The notes: a model not told the origin generated them from the sequence alone. DNA of 64,000 bases from Sphingomonas sanxanigenens DSM 19645 = NX02 (GCF_000512205.2 NZ_CP006644.1:4292501-4356500), one strand, 5' to 3'. Counted from the first letter of the stretch, positions 37,829 through 46,439 are shown. A program made the numbers and translations.

Positions 37829-38242
37829 TCAATCCAGCGAGACCTTGCCGCGCCCGCGCTTGACGCCGGAGCGGATCGCCTTGCCTTCCAGTCGCTTGAG
37901 CTTGGCGGTGCGGCTGACCTTGGTCTTGATCCGCTTCACCGGCCGCTCGTGCGCACGGCGCAGCAGTTCGCCGACGCGCTGCCGGGCATCGGCGCGGTTG
38001 GCCTCGCGCGTGCGGAAGCTCCGCGCGGTGACGACGATCGCGCCGTCATCGGTGAAGCGGCTGCCCGCCAGCACCTTCAGCCGACTGTAGGTGCCGGGGT
38101 CAAGTCGCAGCGCGAACACGTCGACCCTGAGCTGCACGGCGGTGGCCACCTTGTTGACGTTCTGGCCGCCGGGGCCGGTGGCGGCGAGGAACTTCTCCTC
38201 GATCGCCTCTTCGGGGATCGGCCAGGGTTCAGCCGCCGGCAT
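37829..38242 (-). CDS. arfB: Alternative ribosome-rescue factor ArfB (peptidyl-tRNA hydrolase-like)
   Basis: A 137-residue codon-independent release factor that frees stalled ribosomes. The catalytic GGQ lies at residues 25-27 (ATGPGGQNVNKVATAVQLR). The RF1-like fold follows, then a Lys/Arg-rich C-terminal tail (KTKVSRTAKLKRLEGKAIRSGVKRGRGKV) that in E. coli enters the empty mRNA channel. Its start lies 14 bases inside the end of the pseudouridine-synthase gene. The ATG at 38242 gives the standard length. Confidence 0.94.
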   Translation of the reverse strand: MPAAEPWPIPEEAIEEKFLAATGPGGQNVNKVATAVQLRVDVFALRLDPGTYSRLKVLAGSRFTDDGAIVVTARSFRTREANRADARQRVGELLRRAHERPVKRIKTKVSRTAKLKRLEGKAIRSGVKRGRGKVSLD

Positions 38243-38912
38243 CGAGATAGCCCTCGGGCAAGGCGAATCCCGCTGCGGCGAAGCGTTCGGGCAGCGGCGC
38301 CACCGCTTCCACCGGGCGCTTGCCCTCGCGCGGCAGCACCAGCTTGAGCGCGTGCAGCAGCATCGGCGCGCCGGCGCGGCCGTAGATCGGATCGCCGACG
38401 ATCGCGGCGCCGAGGCCGGCGGCGGCATGGACGCGGATCTGGTGGGTGCGGCCGGTTTCGGGGCTGAACGCGATCAGCGCGCGGCCGTCCCGGGCGTCGA
38501 GCAACCGCCAGCGCGTGAGCGCGGGCTTGCCGCCCGCCGCAGGCACCATCCGCCAGCCCGCCTCGCGCGTCGAGGTCTTGTCCAGCGCCAGATCGATGAC
38601 GCCGGCCTGTTCGGCAGGCACGCCTTCGACGACCGCGACATAGGTCTTCTCGACCTCGCCCGATTCGAACGCCTGCGCGAAACGGCGATGCGCCTTGGGA
38701 TGGCGCGCCAGCAGCAGGCAGCCGGACGTGTCACGATCCAGCCGGTGCACCGGCGACGGCCAGCGTTTGAAGCCGAAGCTCAGGCTTTCGAGATGATTTT
38801 CGACGCTGAGCGATCCGTCGCGCGGCGGATCGACCGGCAGGCCGCTGGGCTTGTCGACGACCAGCGCCTCGGCATCGATGAAGAGAACATGGTCGGCGAG
38901 CATCGCGCGCAT
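38229..38912 (-). CDS. RluA-family RNA pseudouridine synthase
   Basis: A 227-residue enzyme of the RluA/RluC group without an S4 domain. The catalytic Asp59 is in the motif VHRLDRDTSG. Other conserved parts are ADHVLFIDAEALVVDKPSGLPVD and FSPETGRTHQIRVHAAAGLGAAIVGDPIYG. It converts uridine to pseudouridine in tRNA or rRNA; the position modified is not determinable. Start choice is uncertain: ATG 38912 and ATG 38903 both precede the conserved core and neither has a strong ribosome binding site. The extra upstream residues to 39035 are not family-like. Confidence 0.88.
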   Translation of the reverse strand: MRAMLADHVLFIDAEALVVDKPSGLPVDPPRDGSLSVENHLESLSFGFKRWPSPVHRLDRDTSGCLLLARHPKAHRRFAQAFESGEVEKTYVAVVEGVPAEQAGVIDLALDKTSTREAGWRMVPAAGGKPALTRWRLLDARDGRALIAFSPETGRTHQIRVHAAAGLGAAIVGDPIYGRAGAPMLLHALKLVLPREGKRPVEAVAPLPERFAAAGFALPEGYLDAGG

Positions 38913-39085
38913 ATGGGCCGCGCGGCGCGCGGGCGCAAATGCTGCGTGCGCCACCAACCGGGACAAGCCCCGGCGAGTCGCTGGCGCGCGGGCGCCCGGC
39001 GCGACAGGCCGCACCCGGCCATGAACGATGCACATCCATGAAAACGGCGGTTTTCCGCGTCGTTCACGACGAGGTTGCAGGGAAA

Positions 39086-39118
39086 TTAACCTTTTGTCTT
39101 CACATCTGCGTTGGTTAA
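39086..39118 (+). promoter_or_regulatory. CtrA-type half-sites upstream of ctrA
   Basis: TTAACC at 39086-39091 and its inverted copy GGTTAA at 39113-39118 lie 84 and 52 bases before the ctrA start. TTAACC is the core half-site of the CtrA box (TTAA-N7-TTAA or TTAACCAT). An AT-richer stretch surrounds them in otherwise GC-rich DNA. They suggest autoregulation, as in Caulobacter. Confidence 0.6.
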
Positions 39119-39169
39119 TGCATAGGTTGCGATGCGGCGGGAGGCTGACCGCACACAGGGGATGCCGGC

Positions 39170-39871
39170 ATGCGCGTGCTGTTGATCGAGGATGATGCGA
39201 CCATGGCCAAGGCGGTCGGGCTGATGCTCACCACCGAAGGCTTCAACGTCTACACCACCGATCTCGGCGAAGAGGGTTTGGACCTCGGCAAGCTCTATGA
39301 CTACGATATCATCCTGCTCGACCTGAACCTGCCCGACATGCACGGCTACGACGTGCTCAAGAAGCTGCGCGTCGCCAAGGTGCTGACGCCGGTGCTGATC
39401 CTGTCGGGGATCGACGAGATGGATACCAAGGTGCGCAGCTTCGGCTTCGGCGCCGACGATTATGTCGTGAAGCCCTTCCATCGCGAGGAACTCGTCGCGC
39501 GCATCCACGCCGTCGTCCGCCGCTCGAAGGGCCACAGCCAGTCGGTGATCCGCACCGGCAAGCTATCGGTCAATCTCGACGCCAAGACCGTCGAGGTCGA
39601 TGGCAGCCGCGTCCACCTGACCGGAAAGGAATATGCGATGCTGGAGCTGCTTTCGCTCCGCAAGGGCACGACGCTGACCAAGGAGATGTTCCTCAACCAT
39701 CTCTATGGCGGCATGGACGAGCCCGAACTCAAGATCATCGACGTGTTCATCTGCAAGCTGCGCAAGAAGCTGAGCCTGGCCTGCACCGGCGACAATTATA
39801 TCGAGACCGTCTGGGGTCGCGGCTATGTGCTGCGCGATCCCGATGATGTTCAGGTGCCGCAAGTGGCCTGA
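39170..39871 (+). CDS. ctrA: Cell-cycle master response regulator CtrA
   Basis: A 233-residue OmpR-family regulator nearly matching Caulobacter CtrA along its length. The phosphorylated residue is Asp51 (ILLDLNLPD), with the acid pocket Glu7-Asp8-Asp9 and Lys in DDYVVKPFH. The linker [14 protein letters not shown] and the winged-helix core [30 protein letters not shown] split between conserved blocks are CtrA hallmarks. The C-terminus does not end in the Ala-Ala of Caulobacter CtrA used for ClpXP turnover; here it is QVPQVA. It controls division, flagella and polar functions in alphaproteobacteria. Confidence 0.97.
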   Translation: MRVLLIEDDATMAKAVGLMLTTEGFNVYTTDLGEEGLDLGKLYDYDIILLDLNLPDMHGYDVLKKLRVAKVLTPVLILSGIDEMDTKVRSFGFGADDYVVKPFHREELVARIHAVVRRSKGHSQSVIRTGKLSVNLDAKTVEVDGSRVHLTGKEYAMLELLSLRKGTTLTKEMFLNHLYGGMDEPELKIIDVFICKLRKKLSLACTGDNYIETVWGRGYVLRDPDDVQVPQVA

Positions 39872-39897
39872 TTTTTCGGTTGGACCGATGCATTGCA

Positions 39898-39925
39898 GCG
39901 GCCGGCGGAGCGATCCGCCGGCCGC
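39898..39925 (+). terminator. Hairpin downstream of ctrA
   Basis: A perfect 12-bp GC-rich stem (39898-39909 and 39914-39925) closes a GCGA tetraloop, 27 bases after the ctrA stop. It is followed by TTCGCATTTG, a weak T run. Probable ctrA terminator. Confidence 0.65.
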
Positions 39926-40016
39926 TTCGCATTTGTCAATATGCCCCCCTTGTGCGCCGCAATAATCCGGCGCAGTCTGCGGTTCTCACGGGCGGATCTT
40001 GAACTGACGGGGGAGC

Positions 40017-41462
40017 ATGGCGGGGCCTAGGGCGTTCGACGAAATCTGGGGCAACAGCGCCGGAGGGAGTGCAAGATCGGGTTTCGCGCCGATCACGCGG
40101 TGGATGGAAGAAACGCCGGCCGCCGAGTTGCAGCGACGCCAGCAGGCGGCGGAGGCGGCCTTCCGCCAGCTCGGCATCACCTTCGCGGTCTATGGCGAGG
40201 AGGATGCGGCGGAACGGATCATCCCGTTCGACATCGTGCCGCGTATGTTCACGTGGAGCGAATGGTCGAGGCTGTCCGACGGACTGGTCCAGCGCGTGCA
40301 GGCGCTCAACGCCTTTCTCGACGATATCTATGGCGAGCGCCGTATCCTCAAGGAAGGCGTGGTACCGCCCGAACTGATCCTCACCAACCCGCAATTCCGG
40401 CCAGAGGCGGCCGGCACCAAGCCGCCGCACGGCATCTATTCGCACATCTGCGGCATCGACCTGGTCCGCACCGGGCCCGACCAGTTCTGGGTGCTGGAAG
40501 ACAATGCGCGCACCCCCTCCGGCGTCTCCTACATGCTGGAGAATCGCGAGGCGATGATCCGGCTGTGCCCCGAACTGTTCCGCCAGTTCCGCGTCGCCGC
40601 GGTCGACAGCTATCCCGACCGGCTGCTGGCGACGATGCGCTCGGTCGCGCCGCGCGCCACCGCCGCCGATCCGGTCTGCGTGATCCTGACGCCGGGCCGC
40701 TTCAACTCGGCCTATTACGAGCACAGCTTCCTCGCCGACAATCTCGGCATCGAGCTGGTCGAGGCGGCCGACCTGATGGTCGACGACGACATCGTCTGGA
40801 TGCGCACCATCACCGGCCCGGTGAAGGTGGACGTGATCTATCGCCGCATCGACGATGACTTCCTCGACCCCCTCGTCTTCCGCCCCGATTCGCTGCTGGG
40901 CGTGCCCGGGCTGATGGCGGCCTATCGCGCCGGCAACGTCACATTGGTCAACGCGCCCGGCACCGGCATCGCCGACGACAAGGCGATCTACAGCTATATG
41001 CCGGAGATCGTGCGCTTCTATTCGGGCGGCGAGGCGCTGCTGCCCAATGTCGAGACGTGGCGCTGCCGCGAGCCGCAGGCGCTGAACTATGTGCTCGACA
41101 ATCTTTCCGAGCTGGTGGTGAAGCTGGTCGACGGCTCGGGCGGCTATGGCATGCTCGTCGGTCCGACCGCTTCCAGGCAGGAGATCGAGACGTTCCGCGC
41201 TGCGCTGATCGCCGAGCCGCACCGCTATATCGCGCAGCCGACATTGGCGCTTTCGACCGTACCGACCCTGACCGACGAGGGGGTCGCCCCGCGCCACGTC
41301 GATTTCCGGCCGTTCGTGCTGACCGGCGCCAACGGCGTCGACATCGTTCCGGGCGGGCTCACCCGCGTGGCGCTGAAGAAGGGATCGCTGGTGGTCAATT
41401 CCAGCCAGGGCGGCGGCACCAAGGACAGCTTCGTGCTGCTCGACGAAGGGGCGGCCGGCTGA
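40017..41462 (+). CDS. Circularly permuted ATP-grasp protein of the Anbu operon
   Basis: A 481-residue protein of the circularly permuted ATP-grasp family (formerly DUF404/DUF407). Conserved stretches include FRQLGITFAVYGEEDAAERIIPFDIVPR, then NPQFRPEAAG, the acidic/metal region QFWVLEDNARTPSGVSYMLENR and VVKLVDGSGGYGMLVGP. ATP-grasp enzymes form peptide-like bonds through acyl-phosphates. The four-gene order here (ATP-grasp, alpha-E, transglutaminase-like, proteasome-like) is a known bacterial co-occurrence, suggesting a peptide-tagging or peptide-synthesis and degradation unit. GGGGGAG precedes ATG 40017. Its stop overlaps the next start (TGATG). Confidence 0.9.
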   Translation: MAGPRAFDEIWGNSAGGSARSGFAPITRWMEETPAAELQRRQQAAEAAFRQLGITFAVYGEEDAAERIIPFDIVPRMFTWSEWSRLSDGLVQRVQALNAFLDDIYGERRILKEGVVPPELILTNPQFRPEAAGTKPPHGIYSHICGIDLVRTGPDQFWVLEDNARTPSGVSYMLENREAMIRLCPELFRQFRVAAVDSYPDRLLATMRSVAPRATAADPVCVILTPGRFNSAYYEHSFLADNLGIELVEAADLMVDDDIVWMRTITGPVKVDVIYRRIDDDFLDPLVFRPDSLLGVPGLMAAYRAGNVTLVNAPGTGIADDKAIYSYMPEIVRFYSGGEALLPNVETWRCREPQALNYVLDNLSELVVKLVDGSGGYGMLVGPTASRQEIETFRAALIAEPHRYIAQPTLALSTVPTLTDEGVAPRHVDFRPFVLTGANGVDIVPGGLTRVALKKGSLVVNSSQGGGTKDSFVLLDEGAAG

Positions 41463-42397
41463 TGCTGTCGCGCACCGCCTCCTGCCTCTACTGGCTCGGC
41501 CGCTATATCGAGCGCGCCGATTTCACCGCGCGCCTGGTCGAGGCCACCGTCCGGCTCGATGCGCTGTCCGCGCAGCCCGCCGGCGAGGTCGCGTGGATGA
41601 GCGCGCTGCTCGTCACCGATGCCGATGCCGCCTTCATGGCGACGGGGGAGAAGCTGACGCCGCAGAATGTCAGTCGCTTCCTCACGCTTTCGACCGAGCA
41701 CCCCGGATCGATCATCAACTGCCTCGATCGCGCGCGCGACAATGCCCGCTCGGTGCGCACCGCGCTGACCCGCGAGGCGTGGAGCGCAATCAACCGCGCC
41801 TGGATCATCTCGCACGGCCGCGCGAGCCCCGGGGGCACGCAGGCGACGCTCAACCTCGTCGACCAGACCAAGGCGGAAGTGCGCAGCTTCGAAGGCGCGC
41901 TGCACCGCATGATGCGCAACCAGGCGAGCTGGTTCATCCGCCTCGGCCAGGCGATCGAACGCGCGGACAACACCGCGCGCCTGCTCGACGTCAAATATCA
42001 TATCCTGCTGCCCGAGGGCGAATATGTCGGCGGCACGATGGACCGCGACCAGTGGACGACGATCCTCCAGACCGTCTCCGCCGTCACCGCCTATCGCTGG
42101 CTCTATTCGGAAGGGCTCACGCCCAGCCGGGTGACCGAATTGCTGGTGCTGCGCCGCGAACTGCCGCTGTCGATCGCCGGCGCCGCCGAGGAGGTGGTCG
42201 AATTGCTGAGCGCGCTCGGCAAGCGCACCGGGCTGCAGGGAGAGGCGGACCGGATGGCGCGCGCGCGGCTGAGCAAGCTGGGCGCGACCAGAGTGGGTGA
42301 CGTCGTCAGCCGCGGCCTGCATGAGTTCCTCGAGGCCTTCATCATCGAGAACGCCGCGCTCGACGGTGCGATCGGCCGCCAGTTCAGGTTCGTCTGA
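41462..42397 (+). CDS. Alpha-E domain protein of the Anbu operon
   Basis: A 311-residue all-helical protein of the alpha-E family (formerly DUF403). It opens MLSRTASCLYWLGRYIERADFTARLVE and repeats a related segment SWFIRLGQAIERADNTARLLDVKYH around residue 160, showing the internal duplication of the YxxRxxERxxxxAR motif. Biochemical role unknown. It is always found with the permuted ATP-grasp protein. Its start and stop codons overlap those of both neighbours, so the three genes are translationally coupled. Confidence 0.9.
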   Translation: MLSRTASCLYWLGRYIERADFTARLVEATVRLDALSAQPAGEVAWMSALLVTDADAAFMATGEKLTPQNVSRFLTLSTEHPGSIINCLDRARDNARSVRTALTREAWSAINRAWIISHGRASPGGTQATLNLVDQTKAEVRSFEGALHRMMRNQASWFIRLGQAIERADNTARLLDVKYHILLPEGEYVGGTMDRDQWTTILQTVSAVTAYRWLYSEGLTPSRVTELLVLRRELPLSIAGAAEEVVELLSALGKRTGLQGEADRMARARLSKLGATRVGDVVSRGLHEFLEAFIIENAALDGAIGRQFRFV

Positions 42398-43203
42398 TGC
42401 GTCTCACCATCGATCACCGCTCCCGTTACAGCTTCAGCGAGCCGCAGGCGCGCATCGTCCAGATGCTGCGCGTCACGCCGCAGGATCATGGCGGCCAGAC
42501 CGTCGCCGGCTGGCGCATCGACATCGATCAGGATTGCCGCCTGCGCGAGGGACGCGACGGGTTCGGCAACATCACGACGATGCTTTATATCGATGGACCG
42601 CTGACCGAGTTCGCGATCAGCGTCCATGGCGAGGTGCTGACCGAGGCGTGCGGCGGCCGCGTGTCCGGCGCGCCCGATCCGCTGCCGCCGCTGGTCTATA
42701 CCCGCCAGACCGCGCTCACCCGTGCCGACACCGCGATCGAGGCGCTGGCGCGCGAAGGCGGTGCTCCGGAGGCGATCAGCCGGCTGGTGCAGGGGCGTGC
42801 GCGCCTGTTCAAGTCGCGCCCTGTGCTCGGCCGCACCGCGGCGCAGACGCTCGCCGAGGGCCAGGGCACCGCGCGCGACATCGCCCATCTCTTCGCCTCC
42901 GCGGTGCGCGTCGCCGGCTATCCGGCGCGCTTCGTCGCCGGCCATTGCCTGGCGTTCAGCAGCGGCCCCGCCGCACGGCCGCACAGCTGGGTGGAAGTGC
43001 TGATCGACGATGAATGGATCGCGTTCGATCCGTGCGTCGGCGCGCGCGCCGAAGTCGACTATGTCCGCGTCGCCGCCGGTCTCGACGCCAGCGACGCCAC
43101 CCCGATCTCGGGCGCGCGCGAGGGCGGCGGCATCGAGATGCTCGACGTCGATGTCGACGTCGAAGTCGAGGATGCGGGTCAGGCGCGACAGCAGCAGAGC
43201 TGA
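42397..43203 (+). CDS. Transglutaminase-like protein of the Anbu operon, catalytic Cys replaced
   Basis: A 268-residue protein with an N-terminal bacterial-transglutaminase beta domain (LTIDHRSRYSFSEPQARIVQMLRVTP) and a transglutaminase-like core. In active relatives the nucleophile lies in G-V-C-Q-D-x-A-H. Here the aligned segment is GTARDIAHLF, so Ala stands at the Cys place (bases about 42867-42890). The His and Asp partners are kept (RPHSWVEV and AFDPCVG). It is therefore probably not an active cysteine protease or transglutaminase, and may be a substrate-binding pseudoenzyme. It overlaps the alpha-E gene by one base; the next gene starts 87 bases on. Confidence 0.88.
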   Translation: MRLTIDHRSRYSFSEPQARIVQMLRVTPQDHGGQTVAGWRIDIDQDCRLREGRDGFGNITTMLYIDGPLTEFAISVHGEVLTEACGGRVSGAPDPLPPLVYTRQTALTRADTAIEALAREGGAPEAISRLVQGRARLFKSRPVLGRTAAQTLAEGQGTARDIAHLFASAVRVAGYPARFVAGHCLAFSSGPAARPHSWVEVLIDDEWIAFDPCVGARAEVDYVRVAAGLDASDATPISGAREGGGIEMLDVDVDVEVEDAGQARQQQS

Positions 43204-43290
43204 TCGCATCAGTGATTCCGCTGCCGTTCGCGCGCGAAAGGCGCTAATCATCTCCCATAAGAAGCTGGCCAGCGGACCGGAGAGGATGAC

Positions 43291-44040
43291 ATGACCTATT
43301 GCGTCGGGCTGCTCACCCGCGCCGGCATGGTGATGATCGCGGATACGCGCACCAATGCCGGCATCGACAACATCTCGATCTACCGCAAGCTGCACATCTT
43401 GCAGGATAATGAGGACCGGCTGATGGCGATCGCCTCGGCCGGCAACCTCTCCGTCACCCAGTCGATGCTCTCGATGCTCACCGAGGGGCTGCCGCCGGTG
43501 GAAGAGGGCGGCGTTGCGCGCACATTGGCCGGCGTGCCGACGATGTTCCGCGCCGCGCAACTCGTTGGCGAGGCGGTCCGCGCCGCGAGCTATTCGGTGG
43601 GCGCCACGCTCAGCGGCACCGGCATCAACGCCGGCATTTCGCTGCTGCTCGGCGGCCGCATCCATGACGGACCGCTCCACCTCTACATGATCTATGGCGA
43701 GGGCAATTTCATCGAGTGCAGCCCCGACAGCCCCTTCCTCCAGATCGGCGAGCTCAAATATGGCAAGCCCATCCTCGACCGCGCGCTCGCCTATGACACC
43801 GAGCTCGACGAGGCGGTGAAGGTCGGGCTGATCTCGTTCGACAGCACCCTGCGCTCCAACCTGTCGGTCGGCCGCCCGTTCGACCTGCTCGTCGTGCCGT
43901 CGGACGCGACCAGGCCGGATATCCGCCTGAGAATCAGCGAGGACGACGCCTATTTCGACATGCTCTCGTCCGAATGGGGCCGGTTGCTCAACGAGAGCCG
44001 CGCGGCGATCCCGGTGCCGCCGTTCATGAAGGCGGTGTGA
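43291..44040 (+). CDS. Proteasome-like Ntn hydrolase Anbu
   Basis: A 249-residue member of the Anbu (ancestral beta-subunit) family of self-compartmentalising Ntn hydrolases. After Met removal Thr2 would be the N-terminal nucleophile, with Asp18 (IADTRT) and Lys33 (YRKLHI) at the places of proteasome Asp17 and Lys33. Later family blocks are LLLGGRIHDGPLHLYMIYGEGNFIE and LISFDSTLRSNLSVGRPFDLL. Structural work on homologues shows open-ring assemblies, and the substrate is unknown. GAGAGG precedes the ATG. The upstream ATP-grasp and alpha-E genes are its usual partners. Confidence 0.93.
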   Translation: MTYCVGLLTRAGMVMIADTRTNAGIDNISIYRKLHILQDNEDRLMAIASAGNLSVTQSMLSMLTEGLPPVEEGGVARTLAGVPTMFRAAQLVGEAVRAASYSVGATLSGTGINAGISLLLGGRIHDGPLHLYMIYGEGNFIECSPDSPFLQIGELKYGKPILDRALAYDTELDEAVKVGLISFDSTLRSNLSVGRPFDLLVVPSDATRPDIRLRISEDDAYFDMLSSEWGRLLNESRAAIPVPPFMKAV

Positions 44041-44064
44041 GGGGCAATCGTCAGCGAAGCCGAT

Positions 44065-44138
44065 GGTGGAGGGGCCGGCGTGGACGTAGCCGACCGACCC
44101 TTTCGCGCTCACGATACTTCAGTTCCGGCCCCTCCACC
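44065..44138. repeat. 14-bp inverted repeat with a 46-base spacer
   Basis: GGTGGAGGGGCCGG (44065-44078) is perfectly complementary to 44125-44138 across 46 bases, in the 156-base gap between the convergent anbu and bpt genes. There is no T tract. A bidirectional terminator or an intergenic repeat element are both possible. Confidence 0.5.
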
Positions 44139-44196
44139 ACCAGCCTGCGGCTGGCGGCCACCGACGCCGCGCGCCGGGGAGGAATTTTCAGCCGTA

Positions 44197-44994
44197 CTAG
44201 CGCACCAGTTTCCCGTGATTGCCCGGCGCCGGCGGCGCGGACGGTGCCTCGACATCCTCCGCCGGCTCGAAACGCTGCCAGCCGCCCTGCGCCAGCTGCT
44301 CGATCGGGCGGAAACGGGTCTTGTACTGCATGCGCTTGGCGCCCTCGACCCAATAGCCGAGATAGACATAGGGCAGCCCCGCGGCCTGCGCGCGGCGGAT
44401 ATGATCGAGGATGATGAAGGTACCGAGGCCGGGGCGGACCTCATCCTCCGCATCGAAATAGCTGTAGATCATCGAGAGGCCATCGGCCTGGCGATCGGTG
44501 AGGCAGGCCCCGACCAGCCGGCCGCGGCCACCCTCCGGCGCGGGTTCGCGATATTCGATCACATAGGATTCGACCGGGGTCTGCTCGACCATGTCGGCAT
44601 AGTCGATCTCGTCCATGTCGGCCATGCCGCCGCCCGGGTGGCGCGCCGTCAGGTAACGGCTCAGCAGGTCGAACTGCTCGTCGGTCGACCAGGGCTTGCA
44701 GGTCGTGACCTCGAGATCGGCATGACGGCGCAGCAGCCGGCGCTGGGTGCCGTTGGCCTTGAACGCGCCGGCGACGACGCGCACCGAAACGCAGGCCGAA
44801 CACCCGATGCAATTGGGACGATAGGCAACGCTCTGGCTGCGGCGGAAGCCGATCCGCCCCAGCGCATCGTTCAGCTCGATCGCGTTCGGACCCTTCAGCT
44901 CGGTAAAGACCTTCCGCTCGGTGCGGCCCGGCAGATACGGGCAGGGGGAAGGGCTGGTCACGAAGAAGCGGGGAAACCGAAAAGGTGCAGTCAA
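44197..44994 (-). CDS. bpt: Aspartate/glutamate leucyltransferase (N-end rule)
   Basis: A 265-residue aminoacyl-tRNA-protein transferase of the ATE-like class. It adds Leu to N-terminal Asp or Glu, sending the protein to ClpS/ClpAP. The cysteine pattern [20 protein letters not shown] and [13 protein letters not shown] is typical of Bpt, as is [18 protein letters not shown] near the C-terminus. The conserved N-terminus [10 protein letters not shown] follows directly on a TTG at 44994, and a GGGGGG ribosome-binding site sits eight bases upstream, so TTG is the start used. The upstream ATG at 45108 adds unrelated residues. Confidence 0.92.
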   Translation of the reverse strand: MTAPFRFPRFFVTSPSPCPYLPGRTERKVFTELKGPNAIELNDALGRIGFRRSQSVAYRPNCIGCSACVSVRVVAGAFKANGTQRRLLRRHADLEVTTCKPWSTDEQFDLLSRYLTARHPGGGMADMDEIDYADMVEQTPVESYVIEYREPAPEGGRGRLVGACLTDRQADGLSMIYSYFDAEDEVRPGLGTFIILDHIRRAQAAGLPYVYLGYWVEGAKRMQYKTRFRPIEQLAQGGWQRFEPAEDVEAPSAPPAPGNHGKLVR

Positions 44995-45188
44995 CGCCCG
45001 AATCCCCCCTCTTTGCCTGCGCACAGTGAGCACCGCCGGCCGAGCCGATGAGGAGACCATCGGCGCGCGGCTGGGGCATCGCAGCCCCGGTTCCAGCGGC
45101 ATGATCATCTGGCCATCATGCCCGGCCTCCCACAGGCCGATCCGGCGATGATAGCGCGGGGCCTGCCCGTCGTGAAGCGCCTATGCGC

Positions 45189-46439
45189 TCAGGCGAGTTC
45201 GACCGGGCTTACCTCGTAACCGCCGGCGCGCAACGCGGCGATCAACCGGTCGAGATGCGCGGAATCGCGCGTTTCGCACTCGATATCGGTGATCAGGCCC
45301 TTGGCCGGCAAGGTCGTGAACACGCGCTGGTGATAGACCTCGATGATGTTCACGCGCTGCTCGTCGAAGATCCGCGCGACGTGGAACAGGGCGCCCGGGC
45401 GGTCCTGCAGCCGCACGCGCAGGCGGGCGAGTCGGCCCGATCGGGCAAGATCGCGCAGCAGCACATTGGCCAGCAGCCGCGTGTCGATATTGCCGCCCGT
45501 CAGCACGATGCCGACATTGCGGCCGCGGAACATCTCCGGATAGGTCAGCAGCGCGGCGAGGCCTGCGGCACCGGCGCCCTCGACCACGGTCTTCTCGATC
45601 TGCAGCAGCAGGCTGACAGATTCCTCCAGCCGCCGTTCGTTGACCAGCACGACATCGTCGACGAGCTGCGCGACCATGCGACGGGTGAGATGGCCCGGCT
45701 CCTTGACCGCGATGCCTTCCGCCAGCGTATCGCCCTCGCACGGCAAGTCGAGCTGCTTCAGCGCGGCATAGGTGGACGGATAGAGTTCCGCCTGGATGCC
45801 GACGAGCATCATATCCGGCTTCAGCCCGCGCGCGGCGACACCGCAGCCCGAAAGCAGCCCGCCGCCGCCGATCGGGATCGCCAGCGTGTCGATCGCCGGC
45901 ACATCCTCCAGCATTTCCAGCGCCACCGTGCCCTGGCCCGCGACGACATCGGGCTCGTCGAACGGGTGGACGAAGGTCAGTCCGCGCTCGGTCTCCAGCT
46001 GCCGGGCGTGGGCGTAGGCGGCATCGAAGGTTTCGCCGTGGAGGATCACGTTCGCGCCATGCCCCTCGGTCTGCGTCACCTTCACCGTGGGGGTGAGCTC
46101 GGGCATCACGATCGTGGAGGGGATGCCGAGTCGCGTCGCGTGATAGGCGAGGCCCTGCGCATGGTTGCCGGCGGAGGCGGCGATCACGCCCTTGCGGCGT
46201 TCCGCCTCACCCATCAGCAGCAGCCGGTTCAGCGCGCCGCGTTCCTTGTAGGCGGCGGTGAACTGCAGGTTTTCGAACTTCAGCCACACATTCGCGCCGG
46301 TCAGCTTCGACAGCGTCTGGCTGAACAAGGTCGGGGTGCGTACGATCGAAGGCGCAATCCTCGCATGCGCCGCGCGCACGTCTTCGAGGGTCACGGGCAG
46401 GTCTGTGGCCTGCGGTTCGAGCTGTACGATGCTTGCCAT
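45189..46439 (-). CDS. ilvA: Threonine ammonia-lyase (threonine dehydratase), ACT-regulated form
   Basis: A 416-residue PLP enzyme converting threonine to 2-oxobutyrate for isoleucine synthesis. The PLP Lys is Lys65 in TAAYKERGA, the Ser/Gly phosphate loop is GGGGLLSGCG, and SAGNHAQG follows the Lys region. The C-terminal roughly 85 residues form one ACT-like domain (RLRVRLQDRPGALFHVARIFDEQRVNIIEVYHQRV), the short regulatory type. It is divergently arranged with the hydroxyisobutyrate-dehydrogenase-like gene. The ATG at 46439 (MASIVQLEP) is the family start. Confidence 0.94.
   Translation of the reverse strand: MASIVQLEPQATDLPVTLEDVRAAHARIAPSIVRTPTLFSQTLSKLTGANVWLKFENLQFTAAYKERGALNRLLLMGEAERRKGVIAASAGNHAQGLAYHATRLGIPSTIVMPELTPTVKVTQTEGHGANVILHGETFDAAYAHARQLETERGLTFVHPFDEPDVVAGQGTVALEMLEDVPAIDTLAIPIGGGGLLSGCGVAARGLKPDMMLVGIQAELYPSTYAALKQLDLPCEGDTLAEGIAVKEPGHLTRRMVAQLVDDVVLVNERRLEESVSLLLQIEKTVVEGAGAAGLAALLTYPEMFRGRNVGIVLTGGNIDTRLLANVLLRDLARSGRLARLRVRLQDRPGALFHVARIFDEQRVNIIEVYHQRVFTTLPAKGLITDIECETRDSAHLDRLIAALRAGGYEVSPVELA

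Noticed and set aside
42103-44112. 669-codon minus-strand frame across the transglutaminase-like and Anbu genes
   Set aside because: It is a shadow of two well-supported genes on the plus strand and shows no family resemblance.
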